Source: Piper betle
Lineage: Eukaryota > Streptophyta > Magnoliopsida > Piperales > Piperaceae
DNA: 64,000 bases
Assembly (NCBI GenBank): GCA_033002965.1
Contig: JAURVB010001674.1
Span: 1 to 64,000 of the forward strand
Direction of reading: 5' to 3'
In this document: positions 1 to 12,290 of the stretch, in pieces
How the letters are laid out: each line of letters starts with the position of its first letter
Position numbering within the stretch: the first letter of the stretch is position 1
Translations under genes and position numbers: made by a program
The notes under the pieces: model-generated
Database searches by the model: none
Seen by the model: only the letters and a program-made list of their open reading frames with translations
Told to the model about the DNA's origin: nothing

Positions 1-516
1 ATGTGGGAAGTCTTGGCAGACTGGAGAGAAGGGGGTTCCAGCGGCTGGAGGGAGTTCCTGCTTGGAGGGGAGGAACTCCAAGAGGGAGTTCATTCCTGCT
101 GGGAGCAGGAAACTCCAAGGGGCAGATTGGAGCTGAACTCAGCCTGTTCTAGAGGAGGAGAAACCTCAAGAACAGAAGAAGGGAGCAGGCGACCAAGATC
201 CAAAGAAGGGAAGGCTGCTGGAGATTGAAGGCGAGAGCTGCTGTTCAAGGCTCCAAGGAGTGCTGTCCTGGATTGAGGTAATGCTCTCTTGTACTCACAA
301 CATGCTTGCTATTTAGCTTGTAACCACGTCCAGCTAGGGGCTGGTGTGAGGGTTGTGAGGTGAGGATTTGTGAGTGGGGAACTTGCTATCCTTGCTGTCC
401 TTCGATTGGGAAGAGGGACCTTGTTGTGGGGTTGCATGTCCACAACAAGCTGTAACTAGGGTAGATAGTTACATTGATTCCTTGTTTCTTGATGCTGAAA
501 TAAAGGTCGGGATGAT
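1..516 (+). repeat. Inverted copy of the sequence at 6296-6815 (long arm)
   Basis: About 516 bases match the reverse complement of 6296-6815 with only scattered substitutions and small indels. The block contains a GT-rich stretch and an AATAAA-like signal near 500, so it could be LTR- or transcript-derived. Its left end is cut by the window edge. It lies outside the minus-strand gag-pol element in the opposite orientation to its partner, so the two copies cannot be an ordinary direct LTR pair. The short open frames within it are not convincing as proteins. Confidence 0.85.
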
Positions 517-525
517 TTTCTTGGT

Positions 526-581
526 AGACACAATGGTTCAACCCCAGCCACACTTGGTCACCTCACCTCACTTCAGGACGC
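526..581 (+). repeat. Short terminal repeat, direct copy of 6929-6985
   Basis: These 56 bases, from AGACACAATGGTTCAACC to TTCAGGACGC, match 6929-6985 in the same orientation with one small indel. The adjacent long arm (1-516) is inverted relative to its partner. One explanation is a terminal inverted repeat of a non-autonomous element whose other end lies left of the window. Another is a local inversion that spared this segment. Confidence 0.8.
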
Positions 582-1268
582 CCACCTATTCCCAGCAATA
601 AACTCCAATTTGATACCAACACTAGGTTCACTAACCCAGCCCCAGCACTTGCTCGGCAGCGCGCTCGCTCACGCCCGCAATTCCGCTACGCCAAACCCGC
701 TCGTGCCGGCAGTCCCTCGGCAGTACCGCAACCCTGCTCGCTCGCGTCTAACACTTGCTCGCAGCACTCGGTAATGCTCGGCACCGCCATCGGGACCTGG
801 TACCCGTCATTGCTGCACGTAGCGCTACTCAGTCCCCGTGTTCGGTCATCTCCACGCAGGTCTCGGTACTCTCGACCACTACCGGTAGCTAACTCCCGAT
901 AGCCATCTCCCGACAACCTCGGACCTGCCCGCTACTTGGAACTCGGTACATCAACTTGAGGTTTCTTTGGTTCCCAGTGCAGAGGCATGCTCGGTAGGAG
1001 CTGCATCACGACCCGATACACATTCCAATGCTCGGTACGCTGCTCCCGACTTCCCGATCATAACCCGCCACTGCACGCGCTATCGGATACCGGTATCTGA
1101 ACACGGTAACCCGACAACCCCGTTTGCTCGGCTTTCCTGCAACACATTACAGATTAGCATATGGTGGGTTGTTTCGCCACTCGGACAGCCCCTACTGCCC
1201 GTCATTGACGCTGGGTGACTAGGGACAACCACCAAACCCTAGCACCCCGGTGCGTCACTGCTAAGTCT
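582..1268. other. GC-rich block between gag-pol 3' end and flanking repeat
   Basis: This is gene-free DNA rich in CTCGGTA-like words. It sits where the 3' LTR of the minus-strand element should be. It begins next to the polypurine tract with TGTCAC on the minus strand, as expected for a chromovirus LTR. By eye it does not match the candidate 5' LTR at 5930-6198. It may be a diverged, recombined or replaced LTR. Confidence 0.4.
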
Positions 1269-4200
1269 GTGACAGTTCTCCCCCACCAATGAGAGCCGAT
1301 GTCCTCATCGGAGGGTCTAGTCTCCCCCAATACTTCTTGATCTGATTCTCAAACTGCCATAAGTCCTGCGCCTTTTCCCAGCTAGCCTCACTTCTCGGTT
1401 CGCCCTTCCACTTGATCAGGAACTCAGTCCGCTGATTGGTAGCACCACGGCCCACATACCGGTGCTCCAAAATCTTGCCCACCTTTTTCCCATACTGTTG
1501 CCGGACAGTGGGTGGAACACGCTTCGGACGAGCTCGCCTCGGATCGACCAAATCCTCATGGAAAGGTTTAAGAAAACTAACATGAAAAGTAGGGTGAAGT
1601 TTGTACCTCTCGGGAAGCTTTAACCGGTATGCAACACTCCCGATTGCCTTCTCCACCACAAACGGACCATCGTACCGCTGCACCAATCCCCGATGCACTT
1701 CGGTACTCCGGATCTTTTTCCAGATCTGGGGCGTGAGTTTCAGCATCACTTTGTCCCCTGCGCTGAAAGATACTGGCCTTCTCCTCAGGTCAGCATACTT
1801 CTTCATTCGGCGCGTTGCCTTGGCCAACGAGTCCACTGCATCCTCGTACAGTTCCTGCTTCTCCCTCGCAAACCTGTACGCAGCTGGACACCTAACTCCG
1901 CCTCCCTGCAGAGCAACCTCTTGTGGCGTTAGAGGCTGGTAGCCAATAGCAACCTCAAACGGACTCAGTCCTGTTGCTGAAGAACGGTGCAGGTTGTAAC
2001 TAAACTGCGCCGCGTCAAGAAGATCCAACCAATTCATCTGGCTGGCTGTCACAAAATGCCGCAAATACTCCTCGAGTAGGGCATTGATCCTCTCTGTCTG
2101 TCCATCAGACTGAGGATGATTAGCTGTGGAAAAACTCAGTTTGCTCCCTAGCAAACCGAACAATGACGTCCAGAACTTCCCAACGAATCTGCCGTCCCGA
2201 TCACTTACTATATCCGCTGGTACTCCAAAGTACTTCACCACATTCCTGAAGAATACCTCAGCTGTCATCTCCGCTGTGCATGTATGTGGAACAGCTGAAA
2301 ACACGGCATATTTCGAGAATCGGTCTACCACAACTAATACCGAAGACATTCCCTTCATCCTTGGGAATCCTGTGACAAAGTCCATCGAAACCGAACTCCA
2401 CGGTCTCGTCGGAGTAGGTAGAGGCTGCAACAACCCGGCCTCTAGTCTTCTTTCCACCTTATCCTGCTGGCATATTAAGCAGGACTTCACGAAAGCCTCT
2501 ATGTCCGCCTCCATCCGTGGCCAATAGTAAACCCTAGACATCAGGGCATACATCCGGTCCCGTCCCGGATGACCAGCCCACTGGGTATCATGGGACTCAC
2601 CCATCAGCTTTCGTCGTAGTCTACCTGTAGGAACATAGAGTCGTCCTCCAGTTGCATAGACTACTCCCTCATCCAACCAGTACTTCCGAACCAAACCCTG
2701 TTTGATCCTGTCAACTAGCTTTCTGTATTCTGGATCAGACCTGGCCAACTCCCGAACTTGCTCGAGTAACCCCGACTGAATTCCCGACATCGCAGCAATC
2801 ACCTCCATGTTCTTCCTGCTCAGGGCGTCAGCAACCTGATTAGTCTTCCCAGGTTGGTGAAGCCACTCGAAGTCATATTCTGCCAGAAACTCTTGCCACC
2901 TGGCTTGTCTCGGGGACAATTTCTTCTGAGTCCTGAAGAAAGTGTTAGCCACATTGTCAGTAATAACAATGAACTTTGACCCTAACAGATAAACACGCCA
3001 AACCCTCAGACAGGGCACCACGGCCAACATCTCTTTCTCATGTGCTGAATACCGTGTCTCAGCCTCCTTTAGCTTCCAGCTCTCAAAAGCTATCGGATGA
3101 CCCCCTTGCTGAAGAACACCGCCTACGGCCTTGTTTGAAGCGTCTGTCACCACCTCAAACGGTTGACTGAAATCCGGCAATTTCAATACTGGTTCAGAGG
3201 AAATTGCAGCTTTCAACCCTTCAAAAGCTGTCTGGCGCTCTTCCGACCACTCCCATGTCTGACTCTTCCTCAAGAGATCAGTCAATGGCGACACTACACG
3301 GCTGTAACCGTGTATGAACTTTCTGTAGTAATTGGCTAACCCCAGAAAGCTCCTCAGTTCCGTCACCTTGGTCGGCGCCGGCCACTGGACAATGGCCCTC
3401 ACCTTGGATTCGTCCATTCGCACCTCTCCTTTGCCAATTCTGTGACCTAGGAAGGAAATCTCTTCCAGGCCAAACTCACACTTTCCCTTGTTAACAAAGA
3501 GCTGTTGTTCCCTTAGCCGACTGAAAACCTGTCGAAGATGTACCTTGTGATCCTCCATGGATTCACTGTACACAACTATGTCATCCAGATAAACTACCAC
3601 AAACTTATCGATGAATTCATAGAAGACATCATTCATTAAGTTACAAAAAGTAGCTGGAGCATTCGTCAAACTGAATGGCATCACAAGGAATTCGAAGGAC
3701 CCATACCTCGTGACCATAGTTGTCTTCGACACATCGTCCGGTGCAATCCTCACTTGCCAATACCCGGAACGCAGGTCCAACTTAGTAAACACCCGTGCTT
3801 TACCAAGCCTGTCAAACAGATCAGCAATAAGTGGAACAGGGTACTTATTCTTAACTGTTACCTTATTCAGCCCCCGGTAGTCAACACATAGTCTCAAAGT
3901 ACCATTTGTCTTCTCCTGGAACAGAACAGGCGCTCCATATGGTGCTGTTGACGGCTGAACTTTCCCCATATCCAGCAACTCCTCTAGCTGGATCTTGAGC
4001 TGTGTGAGTTCTTTAGGCGACATCCGATATGGCGCCTTAGCTGGAATCCTTGCTCCTGGAACCAGCTCAATCCGGTGCTCCACCGATCGCTTGGGAGGCA
4101 ACCCCTTTGGCAATTCATTGGGCATTACATCGGAGTACTCATCCAGTAATCCCAGCAATGTGTCCGGAACCTCTAGCACTTGGTCCGGCTGGATTTCCAC

Positions 4201-5826
4201 CATAACAGCAAGGTAGGTCAAGGCACCATTCTTGCACCCACGAGCAAGCTGCATTGCCGACAGCTGCTCACGGCTCACGGTGCGGCCCTCGACCTCCGAA
4301 GGTCTGTCTTGGCCACGAACAAGGCTAGCACCCGCCTTGCTCATAACCAGAACTCCTCCGAGATGTGGGAACACGCCCACCTCAACAGTCTGCATGAAGG
4401 CATTCCCGAGAATCAAATCGAAATCATCCATCTCGATGATCATCAGGTCTGTCCTGCCCTCATACTCCCCCAAGCAAACCCTAACGTTCCTGGAAATTCC
4501 TTCCACTTGCCGAGCTTGAGAGTTCACTGCCTTTACCCTGCTAGTGTTCATCCCGGTTCTCAGCCCTAACTCCGTAGCCATCCCCTTGGAGACGAAACTG
4601 TGCGTCGCGCCAGTATCGATCAAGGCTGAGATCCTCCTCCCGTTCACTACAATAGGAACAAACATCAAGCCAGCCTCCTTAGAGGTTGTGCGTCCAGCTC
4701 TAAGTGCCCCAAGAATCTGCAAAGTAGATGCTCGGGCAGAAGGCCCCGCCTCCTGATCCTCGGCTGCAGCAGCAACAATGGCACTAAGCTTACCCTTTGT
4801 CGGACACTCCCTTGCCCGGTGTGGGCCATTGCACAGAAAGCATCCGGACTTCTTCACATCTGTGACCCGGACTTGATCACCTGCTCGAAGCTCCAGCTTC
4901 TTCTTCTTTGGTCGCCTGGACAGCTTTGCCTTGCCATCCCCTTTGCTGTCCTTCACAGTCTTCATCTTCCGGTTAGGGTTTTCCTCCTTCCCACTCAGAT
5001 TAGACTTGAAGTCCACCAAAGCGTCGGGTGCCACCAAAGCTGCAATGTAATCCTGTACTTTCTGCCTCTTCAATTCTAACTGTGCCCAAGGCTGCAAACC
5101 ACTGATGAAGTTAAACAACTTATCATCCTCGGACATGTTCTTGATATCCAACAAGCACGAACTGAACTCCTTGACGTACTCCCGTACTGTTCCCGTCTGT
5201 CTCAACTTTTTCAGTCGATCTCTTGCCATCCATGTAGTGTTGGTTGGCAAGAATTGCTCCCGAAGCTCCCTCTTCAAGGAATCCCAAGTTTCTATTCGGG
5301 GGCGGCCAGCACTCTCATCCTCCTCGGTGCGAGTCCTATACCACAACTTGGCATCCCCCATCATAAACATGCTGGCCATAGAAACCTGCCTATCTTCGGG
5401 TATCCTCGCAGCAGAAAAATACTCTTGCATGTCCCAGATGAAGTTTTCCAGATCCTTGGCCGATCTGTTCCCCTCAAACTTCCTCGGCTCTAGCACCTTG
5501 AGCCTTCCTGAGACATCTTCTGCCGCACGGTCAGCAAACCCCTGCTGAGGCTGTCGAAGGAAAACTTGCTTCAACAATGCTACATCAGCATGTAGAGCAT
5601 CCAACGCAGCCCGGAGATCGTCCACCATCCCCGCCGTAGCCGCACGTGCACTGCTGGATTCGGGTTGTCCTCCAACCCTAGAGGCGACATCAAGCAATCC
5701 CTCAGCCAATGTCTCCAATCTGTCGAAGACGGTGTGATCATCTTCGCCGTTAGTAGGACCTCCTACTAACCCTTCCAACCGCGCTACTCTCTCCCGGAGA
5801 GCATCGGTAGAACGCGTGTCCATCAC
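1261..5826 (-). CDS. Gag-Pol polyprotein of a Ty3/Gypsy chromovirus
   Basis: A single 1,521-residue frame, intact from ATG to stop. In order there is a Gag domain (about 115-265), a CCHC-type zinc knuckle (about 327-340, Cys-x2-Cys-x3-His-x4-Cys), and an aspartic protease with DTGA near residue 405. Reverse transcriptase follows with YLDD near 747, then RNase H with a VTDAS motif near 893. Integrase has an HHCC zinc region near 1,085-1,110 and catalytic Asp, Asp, Glu near 1,148, 1,209 and 1,244. A chromodomain lies near 1,450-1,495 (hydrophobic-rich, with FLIKWKG). The protein would make virus-like particles, copy the RNA and integrate cDNA. In chromoviruses the chromodomain is thought to steer insertion to modified chromatin. 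The size and single-frame organisation are normal for the group. Confidence 0.95.
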   Translation of the reverse strand: MMDTRSTDALRERVARLEGLVGGPTNGEDDHTVFDRLETLAEGLLDVASRVGGQPESSSARAATAGMVDDLRAALDALHADVALLKQVFLRQPQQGFADRAAEDVSGRLKVLEPRKFEGNRSAKDLENFIWDMQEYFSAARIPEDRQVSMASMFMMGDAKLWYRTRTEEDESAGRPRIETWDSLKRELREQFLPTNTTWMARDRLKKLRQTGTVREYVKEFSSCLLDIKNMSEDDKLFNFISGLQPWAQLELKRQKVQDYIAALVAPDALVDFKSNLSGKEENPNRKMKTVKDSKGDGKAKLSRRPKKKKLELRAGDQVRVTDVKKSGCFLCNGPHRARECPTKGKLSAIVAAAAEDQEAGPSARASTLQILGALRAGRTTSKEAGLMFVPIVVNGRRISALIDTGATHSFVSKGMATELGLRTGMNTSRVKAVNSQARQVEGISRNVRVCLGEYEGRTDLMIIEMDDFDLILGNAFMQTVEVGVFPHLGGVLVMSKAGASLVRGQDRPSEVEGRTVSREQLSAMQLARGCKNGALTYLAVMVEIQPDQVLEVPDTLLGLLDEYSDVMPNELPKGLPPKRSVEHRIELVPGARIPAKAPYRMSPKELTQLKIQLEELLDMGKVQPSTAPYGAPVLFQEKTNGTLRLCVDYRGLNKVTVKNKYPVPLIADLFDRLGKARVFTKLDLRSGYWQVRIAPDDVSKTTMVTRYGSFEFLVMPFSLTNAPATFCNLMNDVFYEFIDKFVVVYLDDIVVYSESMEDHKVHLRQVFSRLREQQLFVNKGKCEFGLEEISFLGHRIGKGEVRMDESKVRAIVQWPAPTKVTELRSFLGLANYYRKFIHGYSRVVSPLTDLLRKSQTWEWSEERQTAFEGLKAAISSEPVLKLPDFSQPFEVVTDASNKAVGGVLQQGGHPIAFESWKLKEAETRYSAHEKEMLAVVPCLRVWRVYLLGSKFIVITDNVANTFFRTQKKLSPRQARWQEFLAEYDFEWLHQPGKTNQVADALSRKNMEVIAAMSGIQSGLLEQVRELARSDPEYRKLVDRIKQGLVRKYWLDEGVVYATGGRLYVPTGRLRRKLMGESHDTQWAGHPGRDRMYALMSRVYYWPRMEADIEAFVKSCLICQQDKVERRLEAGLLQPLPTPTRPWSSVSMDFVTGFPRMKGMSSVLVVVDRFSKYAVFSAVPHTCTAEMTAEVFFRNVVKYFGVPADIVSDRDGRFVGKFWTSLFGLLGSKLSFSTANHPQSDGQTERINALLEEYLRHFVTASQMNWLDLLDAAQFSYNLHRSSATGLSPFEVAIGYQPLTPQEVALQGGGVRCPAAYRFAREKQELYEDAVDSLAKATRRMKKYADLRRRPVSFSAGDKVMLKLTPQIWKKIRSTEVHRGLVQRYDGPFVVEKAIGSVAYRLKLPERYKLHPTFHVSFLKPFHEDLVDPRRARPKRVPPTVRQQYGKKVGKILEHRYVGRGATNQRTEFLIKWKGEPRSEASWEKAQDLWQFENQIKKYWGRLDPPMRTSALIGGGELSQT
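1275..1287 (-). promoter_or_regulatory. Polypurine tract
   Basis: The minus strand reads GGTGGGGGAGAAC directly before TGTCAC. A purine-rich run next to a TG-starting LTR is where plus-strand priming happens in Ty3 elements. It overlaps the last codons of gag-pol. Confidence 0.7.
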
Positions 5827-5915
5827 CGATCAGCCTGCTAGCAACCTGCACTTAGCTGCTCAACGAACTGCAATGCTTCACTGAACTTAGTAAACTCAAT
5901 TGCTGAGTAAACCGA

Positions 5916-5927
5916 GCTCTGATACCT
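5916..5927 (-). promoter_or_regulatory. Primer-binding site for initiator Met tRNA
   Basis: The minus strand reads AGGTATCAGAGC two bases after the end of the candidate 5' LTR. This is close to the common plant primer-binding site TGGTATCAGAGC, complementary to the 3' end of initiator methionine tRNA. It marks the start of minus-strand cDNA synthesis and supports the LTR end at 5930. Confidence 0.75.
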
Positions 5928-5929
5928 GC

Positions 5930-6198
5930 TGTCACGGGGCTGATTAAAGGCCGAATTTTTCGCCTCAAATCCAACCCAGTGCGGCGTGATTCCCTCCTGG
6001 AACCACCAGCCTATCACCTGTGCACAGCCCTTAAACACAAAATAAACAAAGGAAGCACCCCAGATCACAGTTCACAGCCACAAACACAATGACAACAGCT
6101 GTTATCAAACTCCAGCACTTCACACCATGATCAGCAATATATTAGAACACACACACACATCAAATATACCAAGATCGTAGCAGCAACACTTAGTGACA
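5930..6198 (-). repeat. Candidate short 5' LTR of the chromovirus
   Basis: On the minus strand this 269-base segment starts TGTCAC and ends GTGACA, giving six-base terminal inverted repeats, and it abuts the primer-binding site. The length suits a short-LTR chromovirus. No matching 3' LTR was found at the other side, so the call rests on the ends and on position. Confidence 0.5.
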
Positions 6199-6295
6199 GC
6201 CCCTGCTCGTCACCTGCACAACCTGGAAATCCAAGAACCAAGTCTATGCATGGCGCCACCCCCACATGCAACATCAGCTACTACACTTTTACAGG

Positions 6296-6815
6296 AAATC
6301 ATCCCAACCTTTATTTCAGCATCAAGAAACAAGGAATCAATGTAACTATCTACCCTAGTTACAGCTTGTTGTGGACATGCAACCCCACAACAAGGTCCCT
6401 CTTCCCAATCGAAGGACAGCAAGGATAGCAAGTTCCCCACTCACAAATCCTCACCTCACAACCCTCACACCAGCCCCCTAGCTGGACGTGGTTACAAGCT
6501 AAATAGCAAGCATGTTGTGAGTACAAGAGAGCATTACCTCAATCCAGGACAGCACTCCTTGGAGCCTTGAACAGCAGCTCTCGCCTTCAATCTCCAGCAG
6601 CCTTCCCTTCTTTGGATCTTGGTAGCCAGCTCCCTTCTTCTGTTCTTGAGGTTTCTCCTCCTCTAGAACAGGCTGAGTTCAGCTCCAATCTGCCCCTTGG
6701 AGTTTCCTGCTCCCAGCAGGAATGAACTCCCCTCTTGGAGTTCCTCCCCTCCAAGCAGGAACTCCCTCCAGCCGCTGGAACCCCCTTCTCTCCAATCTGC
6801 CAAGACTTCCCACAT
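6296..6815 (-). repeat. Long repeat arm, inverted relative to 1-516
   Basis: This is the reverse-complement partner of the block at the left edge of the window. It lies upstream (minus strand) of the candidate 5' LTR. About 100 bases of unique sequence (6816-6928) separate it from the short repeat at 6929-6985. Together with 6929-6985 it may be one non-autonomous transposon or one arm of an older LTR element into which the chromovirus inserted. Confidence 0.85.
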
Positions 6816-6928
6816 GGAAGCCACATTGCGGTCATGCAAAAGCCCTCACATGCAAAGGACAGCAAATCCTCCATGTGGCGCCCAGCAACTCTCCCCATGT
6901 GCTGGACCATGCAAACACCCATGGCTAG

Positions 6929-6985
6929 AGACACAATGGTTCAACCCCAGCCACACTTGGTCACCTCACCCTCACTTCAGGACGC
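6929..6985 (+). repeat. Short terminal repeat, direct copy of 526-581
   Basis: Near-identical to 526-581 and in the same orientation. It forms the right end of the repeat-rich block. Sequence beyond 6985 does not resemble that beyond 581, so the shared homology ends here. Confidence 0.8.
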
Positions 6986-8077
6986 TTAAGAAATTACAAC
7001 CAATCTTTTTTGTACAAAATCCATGCCAGCAACAAGCTCTGCATGCACTCGAGCTCAATTAATGTTCGTGATCTCATGATTCCTCCATGTTTGCCAGGAC
7101 GTCCACTTTTCCCGCTGTTTCTTCTACGTATGATTGTTCGTCTCTCTTCTTTTCAAACTTGCATACGAGAGCCGACACCGATCATGCAAGTGTACAAATC
7201 GTACTGACCGACGATTGAACAGCATTTTTATGATGTATATATGAAAGATACATGCCACCCTCTAGTTAGAGCTTATATTATATGCGCCATTTTTCTGTAG
7301 AAGACTGTTGTAAGCTCCTGTAATGTGTATATGTATCATGAATGAAGTGAAGGTTGTTGCCTGGTTGCGTCTCATTTATGTTATGTCTGTATTCGTGACT
7401 TATCTTCAATCAAAGTGAATCCATTATTGGGGTATTCTTAACCATGAAGGTGGCACAAAGTCTTTGAATGCGAATGATGACGCATCAAAGTATCAATGGG
7501 TTATTGCCCAAGTCGTGTACTATTGTTAACATTGAATTGTCGTACAAAAAAATTTTGTGACGGTATTGCTAAAATCTACATGGTTATCTCGCTGGGATTT
7601 TAGCAATTTTACTTAGTTTTTTTTCTTTTTTTGCGCTATGCATGTAATTTTGAGGGGACAATGAAATGGAAAATTGACTTTTCTCATATGGCTTTGATAA
7701 GGTGAAAGTGATTATTTAAAAAAACAGAAAAATTTGTTTCATTATTATGTTCCAATATTTGGGTTGCAAGTGATTTTTGACTCCTAAATCAGTCCATGTC
7801 AGAATTTTGGATGGAAGCTACCTAAAAGCCCATTCAATCAATGTTTGTCTACTCAAAGTAGGGCCCATTCAGTCAATGAAGGACATAGAAATTCGAAGAT
7901 CACCAATTAACTCCTCACATTAGCTTGAAATATCATGTATGTAATCATGCGTTGTTTGATTAATAATTGTTGTTAGAAACACACTTTCTATACAATTTAT
8001 TTTTTTAGAAAGTTTGAATTCTTATAGTTTATCTATCTCTCTTAAGGTGAGTTTTCCTTAGTATTCAAAGTTTGAGC

Positions 8078-8250
8078 CATAGTTACAAAAAATCAAAATT
8101 AAATTTTAAAGAAGTTATTGAATAAGACCGATTCATCAAAAATTGAACCAAATAAAATCATTTTGATTAATCATTTTGACTCAATTCTATACTGAGCCAA
8201 GTAAAATTAGTCGATTTCGAGTGAAATCGACTGATTTTTGCAACTATAGT
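8078..8250. mobile_element. MITE-like element with imperfect terminal inverted repeats
   Basis: The left end reads CATAGTTACAAAAAATC and the right end, reverse-complemented, reads ACTATAGTTGCAAAAATC, an imperfect inverted pair. It is flanked by GTTTGAGC on the left and GTTTAAGC on the right, compatible with a decayed 8-base target duplication of the hAT type. It has no coding capacity. Confidence 0.5.
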
Positions 8251-11200
8251 TTAAGCTAAATTTATTCAAGATCCTAGCAATTGAGGAACTTATTTTGTAT
8301 TTATCTAAAAGTATTTCTTAATGTGTAGCTATTGTACACTAAGATAATCTATTTTTCTCTACAAAATATCAAAATTTCCGCCAGATGCAAACAAGCGCGC
8401 TTCATTTGAGTTAATGTTGAACATCAATTTAGATTTTTGATTATTCTCGAAAAGGATTATTATTATTTATGGTTAATGAATGTTTTGTCTAGTTTTGAGT
8501 AGATTGTTATTGAATTGTAGATGTCTTTTTAGTTTTATAATAAATTTATGAAATTATTGTATTTTTTAACCGATTACTGGTTTTTAATATATATTGTGAA
8601 TCTTGTTTTGTAGGTAAGAGGTCGTTTGTGGTTATGTAGAAAAAGGTCAAGAGTTTTCATCGAATTACACATTGAGCTAAATTAAACTTAATTGAGTTAT
8701 GAAAATCAGTAAAAGGGCTCACCGTGTCGTATCTCGAAAATCTAATGCATTAAATGAGACTTTACAAAAAAAGTAGGCTGTCCCATTGAACAAATTAGAA
8801 CACGTTTAAGATTGAATCATTCAAATTAAGTACGCGGACGAGCCTGACGATCACCCGACCATGTCCGGCTGCCAGGCAGCCAATAACTAACTCCCAAAAC
8901 TCTAGCACGGCCACCCCCTTTGACGGTTGCTAGTGAGGTTATTTATATTGGGCACCTACCCAACTCTATCAAAAAATTCAGGATTTTAGGTAAATGAGTT
9001 AGGGTTTACTTAAAACTTGGGTCGAAAGTTTATATATATATATCTCAAGCCATAAGTGACTCGTGCTATCAAACTTAGAAGGAGGGTTAGCATGGGTTAG
9101 AAATAAAGAGTTACGAGGATAATTTAGTTGAAAGAATCATGTGTATATCTTAGGTATGGATAAGAAGGTTGGGAAATTGAAGGACTTTACATAGATTTTC
9201 AACGTTGGGGGTTAGACGCTCTTTATATAAATACATACTTATATATGGGTTGTCCCCGTCTACCACCATCGCCACCTTATTCATGACCCCAATCATTTTC
9301 CCTCATGTTAGTGTTGCTTTCTCTTTGCAAGGTACATCTTCTTGCTTCATTCTTCTTTTCCCCTAGATTTAGATCCGGTCACGTGCATACATATAGTATA
9401 TATAGGTGTTCCAAAAATTTTCCTATGAGTTGTAATGATTGGTTGGGCGCTTAGCAAATCGTTGAATATTTGTGTTGTTTTACTAATCTAGTTATGTTTT
9501 GATCTCTTGTTCTATTATTCTAATGGTAGTATACTTAACTTATGGACGTCTATGACACTAGGATTTTTGCAATTATGATCTAAAGTCTTATGCTTATGGG
9601 TTGTAGGTGTAAAATATTATTAGGATTTGTATGATATTATTCAATTAAAGTTGGGATCTTTTAGGCTGTTAATAAATGATTAATCAATTAATTAGTAAAA
9701 AGAATAAAATTAATAGAGGCATGAATTTAATTTTATTGGGCAGTAGGCCGATTGTGGATCTAGAACTTTATTTAAACTAAAACATAATTAAAATTTGATA
9801 GTTGTTGAAGTGAAGACTTAAGAATTAATTGTAGGATGTTGTAGTAAATGTAAGAGGTATGATAATTATTATCAAATCATTTTGTAGTTATATGGGTGGT
9901 GAACTAATTAACTTAGTTATTAATTTGTAATGTTAATTCAATTTTATGAGGTAAGATTAAAATATTGTTGTGATGTTAGCCATTCTGCTAAATTATATAT
10001 CTATGGTACAAATATCGTATGGGTATCTTACATCTAAAATATTATTAAACAAATAAGTCATTAATTTTGGGATGTGTTAAGTTGTTCACTTATAGTTCAT
10101 TTCTAACTATGAAAATGCTAAATGCATAAATTAGTGATTAGGGCAATTTAATATAAATGATTATATTTATTTTTTTGCTAAATTAATAAGTTATCTAGTG
10201 ACTTACAATTCTAATTATTTATAATATGATTGATGAAACATAAAATAAATTATTAATTAAATTTTATAAATTCATTATTTTTCTTGGGTCTGTGTATTTC
10301 ATGTCGCATTCATGGCATTTACTTAGATTTTGTTGAGTAGGATCTAATCTAATTTTTTTCCTTAGACTATAGTCTGTTTTTACTACTCGCACATCACTTA
10401 AGCTATATTGCGATTTGAGGCCACTACTTGAAATGTTGTATATTTCTTTTGGCGGTCTTGGTCAGCCTAAGCCCAAATTCAACCACTATGCACCGAGCAC
10501 AATTATGGTCAAGGAATTGACTCGGTCTCACACAGGGCCGCACTTTTAAATTATTTAAAAAATAAAATACTTGCCCTTATGCCGAAAAGGATAACATGGC
10601 ACAATGATGTAAGACGACTCATTATGCACTTGTGATACTGAGAGGGTGAGTTAATAGTAAATATCAGTAACTACAGGCCGTCGGCCACGTAGTATGTGTG
10701 CGCATATATGAGACTGTAGCTAGATAGGGCGGCCACCCCTCCCGGCCTAATTGGAATTCGGCATAGGCTCATAATTACTAAAAAACATAATAAATAATGA
10801 TATAGAGTATATTGACTTATTTCATGTAGTTATACGACTTAATAGTTTTATCACTAACGTGGTTTTGTGGTCCTAGGTGAGCAACTTCAGACTAATGGTT
10901 AAGGGTGGTTGGTGGTTTTACCAACCTGGTTGGAAGAAATAATGAATAAAACAAGACTTCTTCTTTATATTATTTAACTTCTAATTGTAAGTATGAGAAA
11001 CGGTTTGGAGATTGTGGGACTTTGCATATTTAGTTTATTTTATGTTATTATTGCATGTTATATTTAATATAGCATGATTTATTTTATGATTAATCATTTT
11101 TTTACATTATCCTTCGTATTTTTTGGTTACCCCCAGCTAGCTAAGGCGCGTTTTTACAGTTTATATTTGTAAAGACCCAAGCCAAATGTAAAACCAGTAT

Positions 11201-11559
11201 ACCTAGTTATTCATTTTAAAGTGGTTAATCAAAGTTAAAAATTTATAAACAAAGAATGACTAAGGTATTATATCTTATCCCAATATATATTGGATGCAAG
11301 ATTAATTATTTAAGGATTTGTTAACATTTAGTACTCATTTTATGCCAAGTCTAGGTATGTAGTCAAATAACCTGACTTGATAAGGACTTGATCCAAAACA
11401 TTTTATATTTTTGCTTGATTTTTTATTTTTTCATATAATTTTATATACATATATAAAAAATCTTCTCAAATACATTATATTTTATTATAAACATGAATAA
11501 TTGTTATAAAATAATCAAATATTTTTTTACAATCTACTATTTATTATCAGTTTCGCTAT

Positions 11560-12290
11560 ACTCGGGTTGCCGGGTTTAGGTCTTCAATAAAAGGTCGGGT
11601 TCAAGTCCTCTCCTTGCCCACATCCGACACTGTCCTTTGTCAAACTGGGTCTGTTGATTTGGGTCAAACCTGCTTGCAAGCATTTTATGTTCGGCTCGAT
11701 TCGGCTTGAATTTGTACTCATTAATTTTGTGCTCAGAAAAATACTCAATTCTAAATGGATAACTCGTTGAACAACAAACAAAGTTTGAACTAAGGAGTGT
11801 TCGGCTCGGCTTGGCTCAAAACTCGAGCTCAATGTGTTCAAACTCGAAAAATACTTGGTTCATCAATACTATTGAGGTTATATTGAACTTATATAATATT
11901 GGAAAAAAATTTTGATCCTATATAAGTTAAGCACAAGCCAAGCACAACTATTCACTCAGCTCAAGCTCGACTCGGAAATATAACGAGTTAAACACAAGCC
12001 AAACCCAAACACTATGAATTTTAGACAAGTTTGGCTTGACCCATAATACATCAAAACTCGTTTAACTTTCAAACAAGCTCAAACGTACTTGCCAAATATT
12101 ATGTTAAATTCAAAAATAACCTTATTTGGCTTGGCTTGACTTGTTTACACCCCTACCTATATATCTTCTTCCCTACTTATCTCCCATTCTCTCTCATTTT
12201 TGCATCCCAATTTCTGTCCCTCCGAACAAAAGCATTTTGTTATTTCTTCATAAATTTCTTTAGTGTTTTTTACACCCCTACTTGTATAAT
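11560..12290. repeat. CTCGAGC/GGCTTG-rich repeat relic with hAT-like termini
   Basis: The block is filled with repeated CTCGAGCT, GGCTTGG and AACTCG words. It contains two direct copies of a TTTACACCCCTAC-type sequence, near 12,143 and 12,267. This resembles the ends of many plant hAT-family non-autonomous elements (TAGGGGTGTAAA on the other strand). No matching opposite end was identified, so it is probably fragmentary. Confidence 0.4.

Larger units (their letters stand above)
1274..6198 (-). mobile_element. Ty3/Gypsy chromovirus retrotransposon
   Basis: The minus-strand order is a candidate 5' LTR (6198-5930), a primer-binding site, gag-pol with a C-terminal chromodomain, then a polypurine tract. 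This is the standard layout of a plant chromovirus. The reading frame is uninterrupted, suggesting recent activity. The two sides are not recognisably the same LTR and the flanking repeats disagree in orientation, so boundaries are uncertain. The clade is probably within the Tekay/Del, Reina or CRM groups; a chromodomain alone does not decide it. Confidence 0.85.

Noticed and set aside
374..601. 75-codon frame, with a near-copy on the minus strand at 6210-6440
   Set aside because: The conserved part lies in the repeated arm and ends at different stops where the repeat ends; repeat sequence, not a gene.
1601..5548. Plus-strand frames of 60-147 codons
   Set aside because: Antisense shadows of gag-pol with no domain features.
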